Source: Ancylobacter moscoviensis
GTDB taxonomy: Bacteria > Pseudomonadota > Alphaproteobacteria > Rhizobiales > Xanthobacteraceae
DNA length: 64,000 bases
Assembly: GCF_007559435.1 (NCBI RefSeq)
Contig: NZ_VMBP01000006.1
Coordinates: 186,001-250,000, forward strand
Reading direction: 5' to 3'
Below the pieces are notes generated by a model. That model was given only the letters and a program-made list of their open reading frames with translations, did no database searches and had not been told where the DNA came from. Position numbers and translations under genes: made by a program. Below are positions 54,641-64,000 of this stretch, one piece after another (position 1 is the stretch's first letter; every line of letters starts with the position of its first letter).

Positions 54641-56335
54641 GTGGCCCGAAGCCCGAAACCGCCCGGCACCGCAAAGCCGGCCACCGGCGCGCCCCGACGC
54701 GGGCGCGCCAAGGCGGCGCAGACTCCCGTTGCGACGCCGTCCCCCGTCGCGAAGGCCGCTGCGACCGAGGCGACGTCTGTCGCAACGCCTGCTCCCAAGC
54801 CGGAAGCCGCGGCCAAACCCGCGCCGTCCAAACCGGTGGCTGCCAAACCGGCGGCTGCCGGGCCGAGAGCGGCGCAGCCGAAAGCGCCGGCAAAGGCCGA
54901 GGCTGCCAAGCCCGCAGGGTCAAAACCCGCCGCGCAGAGGGTTCCGGGCGCCAAGGACGCCGCGGTCGAAAGTGAGCGGGCCGAGGCAACGGCTCCCACG
55001 CCAGTGACCGCCCAACCGGCGGCTGCCAAACCTGCTGCCGCCAAACCTGCCGCCACTAAGCCGGCCGCGCCCAAGCGCGCGGCCGCGAGATCGGCCGCCG
55101 CCAAGACGTCAGGTCCCAAGACGTCTGGTCCCAAGCCGGCTGCCAAGGTGGCGGCGGAGGTCCGGAAACTGTCGGCCTCCGACCAGGAAAAGGCGGAAGC
55201 GGCGGCCGGAGCGCTCGCCACCCCCGCCGGATCGGGCGAGGTGAAGCGCGAGCCGGGCCCGGCCGAGGAGGCGAAGAAGGCGTCGAAGGCGACCGGCCCG
55301 GTCATCAAGCCGATCAACCTCGCGCTTCAGGGCGGCGGCGCGCACGGCGCCTTCACCTGGGGCGTGCTCGACCGGCTGCTGGAGGACGGGCGCATCGCCA
55401 TCGAGGGCATTTCGGGCACCAGCGCCGGGGCGATGAACGCGGCCGTGCTGGCCACCGGTATCGCGCGCGGCGGCAATGAAGGCGGGCGCGAGGCGCTCAA
55501 CCGCTACTGGCGCGCGGTGTCCAAGGACGGGCGGACCAGCCCGTTGCAGCGCACGCTGCTCGACCGGCTGATGGGCAACTGGTCGCTCAACACCAATCCG
55601 AGCTATATCGCCTTCGACGTGATGAGCCGGTTCCTGTCGCCCTATGACTTCAACCCGCTCAACATCAATCCGCTGATGGACCTCATCGAGGAGCACGTGG
55701 ATTTCAAGGCGCTGCAGTCCTGCAGCCATGTCCACGTCTTCATCAGCGCCACCAACGTCCACACGGGCAAGGTGCGCGTCTTCGCCAAGCATGAGCTGAC
55801 GGCGCAGGCGGTGATGGCTTCCGCCTGCCTGCCCTTCATGTTCCAGGCGGTGGAGATCGACGGCGTGCCCTATTGGGACGGCGGCTACATGGGCAACCCG
55901 GCCCTGTTCCCCTTCTACAATGCGGTGAAGACCGACGACATCTTGCTCGTCCAGATCAACCCGATCATCCGCCGCGAGACGCCGAAGACGGCGCGCGACA
56001 TCAACAACCGGATGAACGAGATCACCTTCAACGCCTCGCTGCTGGCGCAGCTGCGCGCGGCCGAGTTCGTCACCCGCCTGCTCAAGCATGGCAGCCTCCA
56101 GAAGAAGGGCGGCGACGGCATCGACGGCTATCGCGACCTGCGCATCCACCGGATCGACGGGGCGGAGAAGCTGGTCGCGCTCGACGCCTCCACCAAGATG
56201 AACGCGGAATGGGAGTTCCTGCTCTATCTCAACGCCATCGGCCGCGAGGCGGCGGAGAGCTTCCTGGAGAAGCACTTCGACGATATCGGCGTGCGCTCGA
56301 CGCTCGACGTGCGCGAGGAGCTGAACAGGGGCTGA
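54641..56335 (+). CDS. Patatin-like phospholipase with histone H1-like N-terminus
   Basis: 564 residues. The first 220 are Ala/Lys/Pro-rich with repeated AAKPAA and PKTSGPK units, resembling histone H1 or PHB-granule-binding regions and probably disordered. The patatin domain (about 222-560) has the oxyanion loop GGGAHG, nucleophile GTSAG and DGG. The start is GTG at 54641 with GGAGGT upstream. Next to bdhA, a role in lipid or polyhydroxybutyrate turnover with the tail binding granules or DNA is plausible. The tail makes it much longer than the usual 330-residue family members. Confidence 0.9.
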   Translation: MARSPKPPGTAKPATGAPRRGRAKAAQTPVATPSPVAKAAATEATSVATPAPKPEAAAKPAPSKPVAAKPAAAGPRAAQPKAPAKAEAAKPAGSKPAAQRVPGAKDAAVESERAEATAPTPVTAQPAAAKPAAAKPAATKPAAPKRAAARSAAAKTSGPKTSGPKPAAKVAAEVRKLSASDQEKAEAAAGALATPAGSGEVKREPGPAEEAKKASKATGPVIKPINLALQGGGAHGAFTWGVLDRLLEDGRIAIEGISGTSAGAMNAAVLATGIARGGNEGGREALNRYWRAVSKDGRTSPLQRTLLDRLMGNWSLNTNPSYIAFDVMSRFLSPYDFNPLNINPLMDLIEEHVDFKALQSCSHVHVFISATNVHTGKVRVFAKHELTAQAVMASACLPFMFQAVEIDGVPYWDGGYMGNPALFPFYNAVKTDDILLVQINPIIRRETPKTARDINNRMNEITFNASLLAQLRAAEFVTRLLKHGSLQKKGGDGIDGYRDLRIHRIDGAEKLVALDASTKMNAEWEFLLYLNAIGREAAESFLEKHFDDIGVRSTLDVREELNRG

Positions 56336-56384
56336 GGCGCGCGCGCCTCTCGACGCGCCAGCGGCTTTGTGGTGTGACGGCGGG

Positions 56385-57146
56385 ATGAACCCGACCGTCG
56401 CATCCGAACCCGCTCTCGACATCGCTTCCCGCGTCCTGCACCGCGACGGGATGATGCTGGTCATCGACAAGCCGGCAGGTCTCGCCGTGCACAAGGGGCC
56501 GAAGGGCGGCGAGACGCTGGCCGACCACCTCGACGCCCTGCGCTTCGGCCTGCCGAACGCGCCGGAGCTGGCGCACCGGCTCGACAAGGACACGTCCGGC
56601 TGCCTCGTGCTCGGCCGTCACCGCAAGGCGCTGGCCGACCTCGGCAAGGCCTTCGCCGACGGCACGGTGGGCAAGACCTACATGGGGGTGGTGCGCGGCG
56701 TGCCGGCCGAGGCGGGCGGGCGCATCGAGCTGAAGCTTTCCAAGCGCTCGCCGACCCGTGGCTGGTGGATGACCGTCGATCCGCGCGGGCAGGAGGCGAT
56801 CAGCGAGTGGCGCAAGCTCGCCGAGGGCGAGGGCTTTGCCGTGCTGGCGCTCTCTCCGCTGACAGGCCGGACGCACCAGCTGCGCGTGCATCTCGATGCC
56901 ATCGGCCATCCGATCCTCGGCGACAGCATCTATGGCGGGGCTTCGCGCCTGCCGGGCGGCCCGATACTGCACCTGCATTCGCGCCGCGTCGTGATCCCCC
57001 AGCGCAAGGGGCGGGAGCCGGTCGATATACGCGCGCCGCTGCCGGCTCATATGCGGGCGACGCTGGAGCGGGCGGGACTCGACCCGGCGGCGCTGGAAGC
57101 GGCGGCGGATGCCGCCGATTTCACACCACGTGCAGGCCGGGCTTGA
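56385..57146 (+). CDS. RluA-family pseudouridine synthase
   Basis: 253 residues without an S4 domain. The catalytic motif is HRLDKDTSG with its aspartate; LTGRTHQLRVHL is the second signature. It modifies uridine in rRNA or tRNA. The start ATG at 56385 follows GGCGGG. Its 3' end overlaps the convergent glk gene by 26 bases. Confidence 0.93.
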   Translation: MNPTVASEPALDIASRVLHRDGMMLVIDKPAGLAVHKGPKGGETLADHLDALRFGLPNAPELAHRLDKDTSGCLVLGRHRKALADLGKAFADGTVGKTYMGVVRGVPAEAGGRIELKLSKRSPTRGWWMTVDPRGQEAISEWRKLAEGEGFAVLALSPLTGRTHQLRVHLDAIGHPILGDSIYGGASRLPGGPILHLHSRRVVIPQRKGREPVDIRAPLPAHMRATLERAGLDPAALEAAADAADFTPRAGRA

Positions 57147-58092
57147 GGGTGCGGGCGAGCCGCGCGCCGAACTGGCCGCAGCCGATCAGTCCCGGCGTCG
57201 CGTGCACGATGATGTGCACCGGCGTGTCGATCAGGCGCGCCTCGAAGGGCGGATGCTCCGCGAAGGCGTCGCGGAAGGGTGAACCGGCGAAGAGAGGCGC
57301 CAGCGCCGCCGAGACCCCGCCGGCGAGATAAACCCCGCCGCGTGCATTGGTGATGAGCGCGAGGTCGCCGGCGATGCGGCCGAACAGGCGCAGGAAAACG
57401 TTGCAGGTCTCGCGCGCCGCGTCTTCGCCGCGCTTGGCGGCGGTGATGACGTCTTCGGGGCTTTGCGTCGCGCCGGTCAATATGCGGTGGATGCGGGCGA
57501 GGCCCGAGCCCGACACGGCATGCTCCACCACAACGGGGCCGAGCTCGCGGACCATATGGCCGAGCAGCAATGCCTCCTCCGCATCGGCGGCACCCAGCCG
57601 CACGCGCCCGCCCTCGCCGGTGAGGACGTGGCGGTTGCGGCCCTGCTTCACCAGCATGGCGGTGCCGAAGCCGGTGCCGGGGCCGCAGACGAGGATGGGC
57701 GCATCCGGTTCGGCGATGCCGCTACCCACGGCCACGAGATCGTCTGGTCCCAGAGCGGGGACGCCGAGCGCGAGGGCTTCGAAATCGTTCACGGCGGCGA
57801 ATTTCTGCCAGCCGAAATGCCGGCGCATGTCGCGCTTGGTGAAGGACCAGTCGCGATTCGTCAGCTTGATGATCTCCCCGTCCGCCGGCCCGGCGACCGC
57901 CAGCACGGCACCGCCCACCGCCCGGCGCGCGCCATCGCCACGCCGGGTGAGGTCGGCCTCGATCATCTGCTTGAAGCCGGCAAAGTCATCGTTGCGGTGA
58001 ATCTGGATGTCGCGGGGCACGCCGTCGGTGCCGACGACCGCCAGACGGGAGGAGGTTCCGCCGATATCGGCGATGAGGATGAGATGGGGCAT
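57121..58092 (-). CDS. glk: Glucokinase
   Basis: 323 residues, Glk family (not ROK). ATP-binding LIADIGGTSSRLAVV at the start, the catalytic aspartate in AVNDFEALALG and the phosphate loop GPGTGFGTAML. It phosphorylates glucose in the cytosol. The start ATG at 58092 was taken by family length; the open frame to 58242 overlaps the rsmB leader. It is convergent with the RluA-type gene. Confidence 0.93.
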   Translation of the reverse strand: MPHLILIADIGGTSSRLAVVGTDGVPRDIQIHRNDDFAGFKQMIEADLTRRGDGARRAVGGAVLAVAGPADGEIIKLTNRDWSFTKRDMRRHFGWQKFAAVNDFEALALGVPALGPDDLVAVGSGIAEPDAPILVCGPGTGFGTAMLVKQGRNRHVLTGEGGRVRLGAADAEEALLLGHMVRELGPVVVEHAVSGSGLARIHRILTGATQSPEDVITAAKRGEDAARETCNVFLRLFGRIAGDLALITNARGGVYLAGGVSAALAPLFAGSPFRDAFAEHPPFEARLIDTPVHIIVHATPGLIGCGQFGARLARTLKPGLHVV

Positions 58093-58247
58093 GATCCAGA
58101 CGCTACGGGGCGAAGCACGGGGCGGGATCGGATAGGAACCAATCTCGCCTGCTTCCACAAGTCCCGGCCGACAATTCGGTTCGATCGGCCATGGCGGCGC
58201 GGCGCGGGAGTTGCCTTCGCGGACGTGCGGGCCTAGTGGCATGCGAG

Positions 58248-59585
58248 ATGAAAGATGCTCCGCATTCCTCCCGTCGCCCGAAGGCTCCCGCCCCTGCGCC
58301 GGACACGCCGGGCCTCGCCGCCCGCCGCGCCGCGGCCGACGCCGTCGACACCGTGCTGGAGAAGGGGCGGCCGCTGGAGGAAAGCCTCGAACGGCTGACG
58401 CGCGATCTCGACGAGCGCGACCGGGCGCTCACCCGCATGATCGCCGCCACCGCGCTGCGCCGGCTCGGCAGCCTGCGGGCGCTGCTGCGCACGCTGCTGG
58501 AGCGCGGCGTGCCGGACAAGGCGCGGCGCGTCGAGACGCTGCTCGTCATCGGCGCGGCGCAGATCCTGTTCATGGATGTGCCGGACCATGCGGCGGTGGG
58601 CACCAGCGTCGCCCTCGCCGGCGAGAATCCGGGAACGGCCGGCTTCAAGGGGCTGGTGAACGCCGTGCTCAGGCGGATCGCCCGCGAGGGGCGCGCCGTG
58701 CTGCCGGACGTGCCGGACCAGCCGACCTGGATGGTCGAGGGCTGGGCGGGGGCTTATGGCGGGGAGGCGGCCGAGGCGATCTCGCGGGCGCTCGCGGCGG
58801 AGGCGCCGCTCGACGTCACGGCGAAGGAGGACGCCGCCGGCTGGGCCGAGAAGCTCGGCGGCCGGCTGCTGCCGACCGGGAGCATCCGCCTCGTCGATGC
58901 CGGCAACGTCACCGCGCTGCCGGGCTTCGCCGAGGGGGCGTGGTGGGTGCAGGACGCGGCGGCGGCGCTGCCGGCGCGGCTGCTGCACGCCGGGGAGGGG
59001 CAGCGCGTCGCGGATCTCTGCGCCGCGCCGGGCGGCAAGACCGCCCAGCTCGCCGTCACCGGCGCCGAGGTGGTGGCGCTCGACCGTTCGGCGCCCCGCC
59101 TCAGGCGGCTGCGGCAGAATCTGACGCGCCTGGGCCTTACGGCGGACATCGTCGAGGCGGACGCCACGAACTGGCGCGGCGGTCCGTTCGACGGCGTGCT
59201 GATCGACGCTCCCTGCTCGGCGACGGGCACCATCCGCCGCCATCCGGACGTTGCCTGGACCAAGGTGCCGGCGGACATCGCCAGCCTCGCCGATCTGCAG
59301 TCGCGCATCCTCGCCCACGCCGCGCGTCTGGTGAAGCCGGGCGGGCGGCTGGTCTATTCCACCTGCTCGCTGGAGCCGGAGGAGGGCGAGCGGCAGGTGG
59401 AGGCCTTTCTCGCCCGGCACACCGATTTCGTCCGCGAGCCGGTGACGCCCGGCGAATGCGGCATCGCGCCCGAATGGATCAACGCCGCCGGCGAGGTCCG
59501 CACGCTGCCGACTCACCTGCCCGACGCCGATGCGCGCTTTGCCGGCCTCGACGGCTTCTTCGCTGCGCGCCTGCGCCGGAAATGA
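58248..59585 (+). CDS. rsmB: RsmB/NOP-family 16S rRNA m5C methyltransferase
   Basis: 445 residues. N-terminal NusB-like domain (about 20-150: AARRAAADAVDTVLEKGRPL) and a C-terminal SAM methyltransferase with DLCAAPGGKTAQL, the PC motif IDAPCSATGT and the second catalytic cysteine in VYSTCSLEPEE. It methylates 16S rRNA. The start ATG at 58248 (MKDAPHSS) begins the typical sequence. It heads an rsmB-heparinase-purH series that I recall as usual in Rhizobiales. Confidence 0.94.
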   Translation: MKDAPHSSRRPKAPAPAPDTPGLAARRAAADAVDTVLEKGRPLEESLERLTRDLDERDRALTRMIAATALRRLGSLRALLRTLLERGVPDKARRVETLLVIGAAQILFMDVPDHAAVGTSVALAGENPGTAGFKGLVNAVLRRIAREGRAVLPDVPDQPTWMVEGWAGAYGGEAAEAISRALAAEAPLDVTAKEDAAGWAEKLGGRLLPTGSIRLVDAGNVTALPGFAEGAWWVQDAAAALPARLLHAGEGQRVADLCAAPGGKTAQLAVTGAEVVALDRSAPRLRRLRQNLTRLGLTADIVEADATNWRGGPFDGVLIDAPCSATGTIRRHPDVAWTKVPADIASLADLQSRILAHAARLVKPGGRLVYSTCSLEPEEGERQVEAFLARHTDFVREPVTPGECGIAPEWINAAGEVRTLPTHLPDADARFAGLDGFFAARLRRK

Positions 59586-59693
59586 GCATCCACAAGCGCT
59601 CCCGCGCGCGGCTGGACGTGACCGGCGGCTCCGCTAAGCTCCCCGCATGGCGAAGGGTGATTCCCCATCGCGTCGAGAAGAACTGAGGCGCTG

Positions 59694-61412
59694 ATGGCCC
59701 GCGAGATCTACGCGGACCGCGCCCGTCTGGCGCTGTTCGCGAGCGAAACCGGCTGGAACAGCCTCGTGGCACGCGCCATGGCGCACCCGTGGTTCCCCTG
59801 GCGCACGGCTTCCGTGCCGGTGCCGTCCCGCCTGATGTTCGCCCCGCACGACCTGCGCACCGGCGACCCGGCCCGCGCGGGGGAGCTTTATGCCGGGCGG
59901 TTCTCCTTCGCCGGCAAGCTGGTGCTCACCGACGGCTCCTCGCCGTTCGAGATGGAGCCGCCCTCGGCGGAATGGGCGCGCGAGCTCTATTCGTTCGGCT
60001 GGCTGCGGCATCTGCAGGCCGCTGCCTCGCCGATCGCGCGGGCGCATGCGCGGGCGCTGGTCGGGGACTGGATCACCATTCGCGGCCACCGCCTGCCGCA
60101 GGCCTCCTCGCCGGAGGTCGCGGCGCGGCGGGTGATGAGCTGGCTGAGCCAGTCGCCGCTCATCCTGCAGGACGCCGATCCCGGCTTCCATCGCCGGTTC
60201 ATCCGCAGCCTCACCGCGCAGGTGCGCTACATCAAGAGCGTCGGGCCCAACGCGCCCGACGGCCGGCCGCGCCTCACCTGCGCGCTGGCGCTCGCCTTCG
60301 CCAGCCTGTGCATGGCCGATCAGGCGCGGCTGATGAAGACGGCGCAGAAGCGCCTCGTCGACGAGATCGAGCGGCAGATTCTCGGCGATGGCGGCCATGC
60401 CAGCCGCAATCCCGGCATGCTGATCGAGCTGCTGCTCGATCTCTTGCCGCTGCGCCAGTGCTTCAGCGCGCGCCATGTGCCGCCGCCACAGGCGCTGATG
60501 AACGCCATCGACCGGATGATGCCGATGCTGCGCTTCTTCCGGCATGTCGACGGCGCGTTCGCGCTGTTCAACGGCATGGGACCGACGCCGGCGGACGCGC
60601 TCGCCACGGTGCTCGCCTATGACGATGCGCGCGGCCGCCCGGTCTCCAACGCGCCCTATTCCGGCTACCAGCGCATGGAAGCGGGGGGCACGGTGGTGAT
60701 CGCCGACACCGGCGCGCCGCCGCCCATTTCCATGAGCCTCGAGGCGCATGCCGGCTGCCTGTCCTTCGAGCTGTCGGCGGGCCGGCACCGCATCGTGGTC
60801 AATTGCGGCCTGCCGGCCACGGGCCGCGACGAGTGGCGCTCGGTCGCGCGGCAGACGGCGGCGCATTCCACCGCCGTGGTCGAGGACACCTCGTCCTGCC
60901 GCTTTGTGGCCGGCGGGGCGCTGGCGCGGCTGTGCGGAACGCCGGTGCTGGGCGGGCCGACCGACATCCATGTGGATCGCGGCGAGCGCGGCGGGGCCGA
61001 TGTGCTGCGCGCCAGCCATGACGGCTATGCGGCGCGTTTCGGCATCGTGCACCAGCGCTCCTGGCGCCTGTCGCCGGACGGCATGCGCGTCGACGGCGAG
61101 GACCTTTTCCGCGTGGCGCAGGGCGAGGAGTTTCCCGCCGATCAGCCGGGCCGCTACGCCATCCGCTTCCACCTGCACCCTTCCGTGGAGCCGTCGCGGG
61201 CGTCGGACGGGCAGACCGTGATCCTCAAGCTGCCGGATGGCGACGACTGGGCGTTCACCGCGCCCGGCAGCACGGTGGTGATCGAGGAGAGCATCTTCCT
61301 CGCCGGCGGTGCCGGCCCGCGCCGCACCGAGCAGATCGTCATTTCCGGACAGGCGCGGGACGTGCCGCGGATCGAGTGGACCTTTGTCCGCCTGAAGGCG
61401 CTGCGCGACTGA
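59694..61412 (+). CDS. Heparinase II/III family protein
   Basis: 572 residues. The alpha-toroid N-terminal part (about 80-320: WLRHLQAAASPIARAHARALVGDWI) is followed by a beta-rich C-terminal heparinase II/III domain (about 330-560) with SGYQRMEAGGTVVIADTG and HAGCLSFELSAG. No signal peptide is visible. Members include polysaccharide lyases, but the chromosomal copy between rsmB and purH has no proven substrate; an envelope glycan role is a guess. Confidence 0.9.
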   Translation: MAREIYADRARLALFASETGWNSLVARAMAHPWFPWRTASVPVPSRLMFAPHDLRTGDPARAGELYAGRFSFAGKLVLTDGSSPFEMEPPSAEWARELYSFGWLRHLQAAASPIARAHARALVGDWITIRGHRLPQASSPEVAARRVMSWLSQSPLILQDADPGFHRRFIRSLTAQVRYIKSVGPNAPDGRPRLTCALALAFASLCMADQARLMKTAQKRLVDEIERQILGDGGHASRNPGMLIELLLDLLPLRQCFSARHVPPPQALMNAIDRMMPMLRFFRHVDGAFALFNGMGPTPADALATVLAYDDARGRPVSNAPYSGYQRMEAGGTVVIADTGAPPPISMSLEAHAGCLSFELSAGRHRIVVNCGLPATGRDEWRSVARQTAAHSTAVVEDTSSCRFVAGGALARLCGTPVLGGPTDIHVDRGERGGADVLRASHDGYAARFGIVHQRSWRLSPDGMRVDGEDLFRVAQGEEFPADQPGRYAIRFHLHPSVEPSRASDGQTVILKLPDGDDWAFTAPGSTVVIEESIFLAGGAGPRRTEQIVISGQARDVPRIEWTFVRLKALRD

Positions 61413-61529
61413 TTCCGGCGCCACGGAGCCGCATGCGCAGGCCAGCCTTGCCCCCTGCGGCGGTTCACGCCGGGGCCGAGACGTGATAGGGCGGCGGCCA
61501 TTCCTCGCTGCAACACATTGGCCATTCCC

Positions 61530-63161
61530 ATGCCCGCTGACGTCCGCCCCATCGCCCGCGCCCTGCTTTCGGTCTCCGACAAGACCGGCCTCGTGGCGTT
61601 CGCCCAGCGGCTTGCCGCCAAGGGGATCGAACTCGTCTCGACGGGGGGGACGCGCAAGGCGCTCGCCGAGGCGGGGCTGAAGGTGCTGGACGTCGCCGAC
61701 CTGACCGGCTTTCCCGAGATGATGGACGGGCGGGTGAAGACGCTGCACCCCGCCGTGCATGGCGGCATTCTCGCCGTTCGCGACGACGCCGCCCACCGCG
61801 CCTCGATGCAGGAGCACGGCATCAGCCCGATCGACCTGGTGGTGGTGAACCTCTATCCCTTCGAGGCGACGGTGGCGCGCGGCGCCGGATATGACGATTG
61901 CGTCGAGAACATCGACATTGGCGGCCCCGCGATGATCCGCGCGGCGGCGAAGAACCACGCCGATGTCGCGGTCATCGTCGATTCCTCGAGCTATGAGACG
62001 GTCCTCGCCGAGATCGAGGAGAAGGGCGGCACCACGCTGGTGACGCGCCGCAAGCTGGCGCAGCTCGCCTATGCCCGCACCGCCACCTATGACGGGGCGA
62101 TCGCGAGCTGGTTCGCCGAGGTCGAAGCCAAGGAAGCTGCGGCCAAGGAAGCCGAGGCCAAGGCGGAGGAGGTCGCGGCGCCGCAGAGCCGCGTGTTCGG
62201 CGGCCGCCTCGCGGAAGCGCTGCGCTATGGCGAGAACCCGCACCAGCAGGCCGCCTTCTATGTCGGCGGCGCGGCCCGTCCGGGCGTCGCCACGGCGCGC
62301 CAGCTTCAGGGCAAGGCGCTCTCCTACAACAACCTCAACGACACCGATGCCGCCTTCGAGGCGGTGGCCGAATTCGACCCGGCCCGCGCCCCGGCGGTGG
62401 TGATCGTCAAGCATGCCAATCCGTGCGGCGTGGCGGAGGGCGCGACGCTGGTCGAGGCCTATCGCAAGGCGCTGGCCTGCGACCCGACCTCTGCCTTCGG
62501 CGGCATCGTGGCGCTCAACCGCACGCTCGATGCGGATGCCGCCCGCGCCATCGTCGAGATCTTCACCGAGGTGATCGTGGCGCCCGACGCCACCGAGGAA
62601 GCCGCGGCGATCGTCGGCGCCAAGAAGAACCTGCGCCTGCTCGTCACCGGCGCGCTGCCGGATCCGCGCGGTCCGGGGCTCGCGGTGAAGTCGCTGGCCG
62701 GCGGCTATCTCGTGCAGTCGCGCGACAATGCGGTGGTGGACGACATGGCGCTGAAGGTCGTCACCAAGCGCGCGCCGACGGCCAAGGAACTGGCGGACCT
62801 CGCCTTCGCCTTCCGCGTGGTGAAGCACGTGAAGTCGAACGCCATCGTCTATGCGAAGGACCTCGCCACGGTCGGCATCGGCGCGGGGCAGATGAGCCGG
62901 GTGGATTCGGCGCGCATCGCCGCCCACAAGGCGCGCGACGCGGCGGCGACGGCCGGCCTCGCCGAGCCGCTGACCAAGGGCAGCGTCGTGGCGTCCGACG
63001 CCTTCTTCCCCTTCTCCGACGGGCTCATCACCGCCATCGAGGCCGGGGCGACCGCCGTGATCCAGCCGGGCGGCTCGATCCGCGACAACGACGTGATCGC
63101 GGCGGCGGACGAGGCGGGCATCGCCATGGTGTTCACCGGCGTGCGCCATTTCCGCCACTGA
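61530..63161 (+). CDS. purH: Bifunctional AICAR formyltransferase/IMP cyclohydrolase
   Basis: 543 residues. The N-terminal IMP cyclohydrolase/MGS-like domain (1-200: [39 protein letters not shown]) is joined to the AICARFT domain (from about 225: [20 protein letters not shown]). The linker (around 200-220) is rich in Ala, Glu and Lys ([18 protein letters not shown]). It catalyses the last two steps of IMP synthesis. ATG at 61530 by family; the frame opens at a TTG four codons before. Confidence 0.97.
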   Translation: MPADVRPIARALLSVSDKTGLVAFAQRLAAKGIELVSTGGTRKALAEAGLKVLDVADLTGFPEMMDGRVKTLHPAVHGGILAVRDDAAHRASMQEHGISPIDLVVVNLYPFEATVARGAGYDDCVENIDIGGPAMIRAAAKNHADVAVIVDSSSYETVLAEIEEKGGTTLVTRRKLAQLAYARTATYDGAIASWFAEVEAKEAAAKEAEAKAEEVAAPQSRVFGGRLAEALRYGENPHQQAAFYVGGAARPGVATARQLQGKALSYNNLNDTDAAFEAVAEFDPARAPAVVIVKHANPCGVAEGATLVEAYRKALACDPTSAFGGIVALNRTLDADAARAIVEIFTEVIVAPDATEEAAAIVGAKKNLRLLVTGALPDPRGPGLAVKSLAGGYLVQSRDNAVVDDMALKVVTKRAPTAKELADLAFAFRVVKHVKSNAIVYAKDLATVGIGAGQMSRVDSARIAAHKARDAAATAGLAEPLTKGSVVASDAFFPFSDGLITAIEAGATAVIQPGGSIRDNDVIAAADEAGIAMVFTGVRHFRH

Positions 63162-63188
63162 GTCGCGGCGTTCCGGGCGCGATACGAA

Positions 63189-63214
63189 AAAGGGCCGGCG
63201 GATGCCGGCCCTTT
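63189..63214. terminator. Bidirectional terminator between purH and the OmpW-type gene
   Basis: AAAGGGCCGGC/GCCGGCCCTTT, a perfect 11-bp stem with loop GGAT. It is followed on the plus strand by GCTTTT and preceded by AAAAA, suiting convergent genes. Confidence 0.9.
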
Positions 63215-63239
63215 GCTTTTGTAACGGCTTTCGCGTGGC

Positions 63240-63941
63240 TCAGAAGCGGTAGGTCACGCCGAGACCGACGATCCACGGATCGAGATCGGCCTTGCCGGTG
63301 AGCTTCTGGCCGGCGACGGTGACGTCGAAGTCCGGCTGCAGGAAGAGCTTCTTGAGGTCGACGTTGATGCCCCAGTGCTCGTCGAGCATGTAGTCGAAGC
63401 CGACCTGCAGCGCCCAGCCGAACGTGTCCTTCACGTCCAGCGCGTCGGCGGCGGCGGCCTTCTGGTCGAAGAAGAAGGTGTAGTTGATGCCGGCGCCGAT
63501 ATAGGGCTTGAAGGCGCCGAAATCGGTGAAGTGGTACTGCAGGGTCAGCGTCGGCGGCAGCAGCCAGACTTCGCCGATCTTGCCGAGATTCGAGATCGTG
63601 CCGGCGCCGTCGATGTCGTGGGGCGTCACGCCGAGGATGAGTTCGGCCGCCCAGTTCTTCGTGAAGTAGTAGGTGATGTCGAGCTCGGGCACGACGGAGC
63701 TCGAATAATCGAGATCCGAGCCCTGAACGCCGTGCACCTTGCCCCCGTCATCGGGAATCACCCCGAGCAGGCGGACGCGAATCTGCCACGGGCTCTGCTC
63801 CTCGACCGGCGGCGGCGCCTTGTAGACCGGCGCGGCGGCGACGTCCGCGGCCATGGCCGGCGCACTGGCGAGCGGCGCGGCCAGTGCGAAAAGCGCTGCG
63901 AGCGCAGAGAGTTGATTGATGGCTGATCGATGCATCGGCAT
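63240..63941 (-). CDS. OmpW-family outer-membrane porin
   Basis: 233 residues. Signal peptide ending near PAMAAD (about 30), then an eight-strand beta barrel with the OmpW landmarks [57 protein letters not shown] and a C-terminal aromatic VGLGVTYRF. Such porins take up small hydrophobic molecules. The ATG at 63941 follows AAGGGG. An extra [13 protein letters not shown] segment between signal and barrel is typical of rhizobial outer-membrane proteins. Confidence 0.9.
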   Translation of the reverse strand: MPMHRSAINQLSALAALFALAAPLASAPAMAADVAAAPVYKAPPPVEEQSPWQIRVRLLGVIPDDGGKVHGVQGSDLDYSSSVVPELDITYYFTKNWAAELILGVTPHDIDGAGTISNLGKIGEVWLLPPTLTLQYHFTDFGAFKPYIGAGINYTFFFDQKAAAADALDVKDTFGWALQVGFDYMLDEHWGINVDLKKLFLQPDFDVTVAGQKLTGKADLDPWIVGLGVTYRF

Positions 63942-64000
63942 GCCCAAACCCCTTGAATCCCCAAGCCCCCGTGAGCGGGACATGGGTTATCAGTGGGGCG

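Overview
The window reads as a high-GC alphaproteobacterial chromosome segment, most like a Hyphomicrobiales/Xanthobacteraceae genome (Ancylobacter or Starkeya type). This is inferred from gene content, codon use and dispersed palindromic repeats; no rRNA or other taxonomic marker is present. I see no phage, insertion sequence, CRISPR array or tRNA gene.

Region 1 (1-18.4 kb) is an oxalate and glyoxylate assimilation locus. It holds the start of an ADP-forming CoA ligase beta subunit, a PanE-like gene that fits oxalyl-CoA reductase (PanE2) with an FAH-family partner, and the glycerate pathway genes hyi, gcl and garR. A divergent iclR, two formyl-CoA:oxalate CoA-transferases (frc), oxalyl-CoA decarboxylase (oxc), two FCD-type GntR regulators and two OFA-family (oxalate/formate) MFS transporters complete it. 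The logic is uptake of oxalate, CoA loading by Frc, then either decarboxylation (Oxc) or reduction to glyoxylate (PanE2) feeding Gcl, GarR and Hyi. A recurring GTAT-N5-ATAC palindrome upstream of panE2, gntR1 and gntR2 suggests one regulon, and four IclR-like palindromes sit between gcl and iclR.

Region 2 (18.4-32.7 kb) is mixed housekeeping: a Nudix hydrolase, thiC behind a TPP riboswitch, a lytic transglycosylase, a CDF metal exporter, a PfkB sugar kinase, an SDR, a DUF1311 protein, an aminotransferase, a double-GNAT protein, map, radC, a tandem AprI/Inh-type inhibitor, a 2-hydroxyacid dehydrogenase, and a MarR regulator with a perfect operator.

Region 3 (32.7-41.3 kb) is a compact, unassigned catabolic locus. 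A leftward operon encodes an NMT1/ThiY-like ABC importer, a cytosine-deaminase-like amidohydrolase, a GlcD-type FAD oxidase and a flavodoxin-fold reductase. A divergent rightward set encodes a RidA protein, a creatininase-family amidohydrolase and an Ldh2-type dehydrogenase. The substrate is probably a nitrogen heterocycle or cyclic amide, but it is unknown. ppa follows convergently.

Region 4 (42-50 kb) concerns metals: a zinc ABC importer operon headed by a His-rich small membrane protein and paired operators, a COG0523 GTPase with a WD40 protein, an acetoacetate decarboxylase-family gene, and a DUF1007/NicO nickel-cobalt pair. The matching Zur regulator lies at 53 kb.

Region 5 (50-64 kb) is core metabolism: asd (ending in a 48-bp tandem repeat), a rhodanese, ispG, zur, bdhA with a patatin carrying a histone-H1-like N-terminus, a RluA-type synthase, glk, an rsmB-type methyltransferase, a heparinase II/III protein, purH and an OmpW-type porin.
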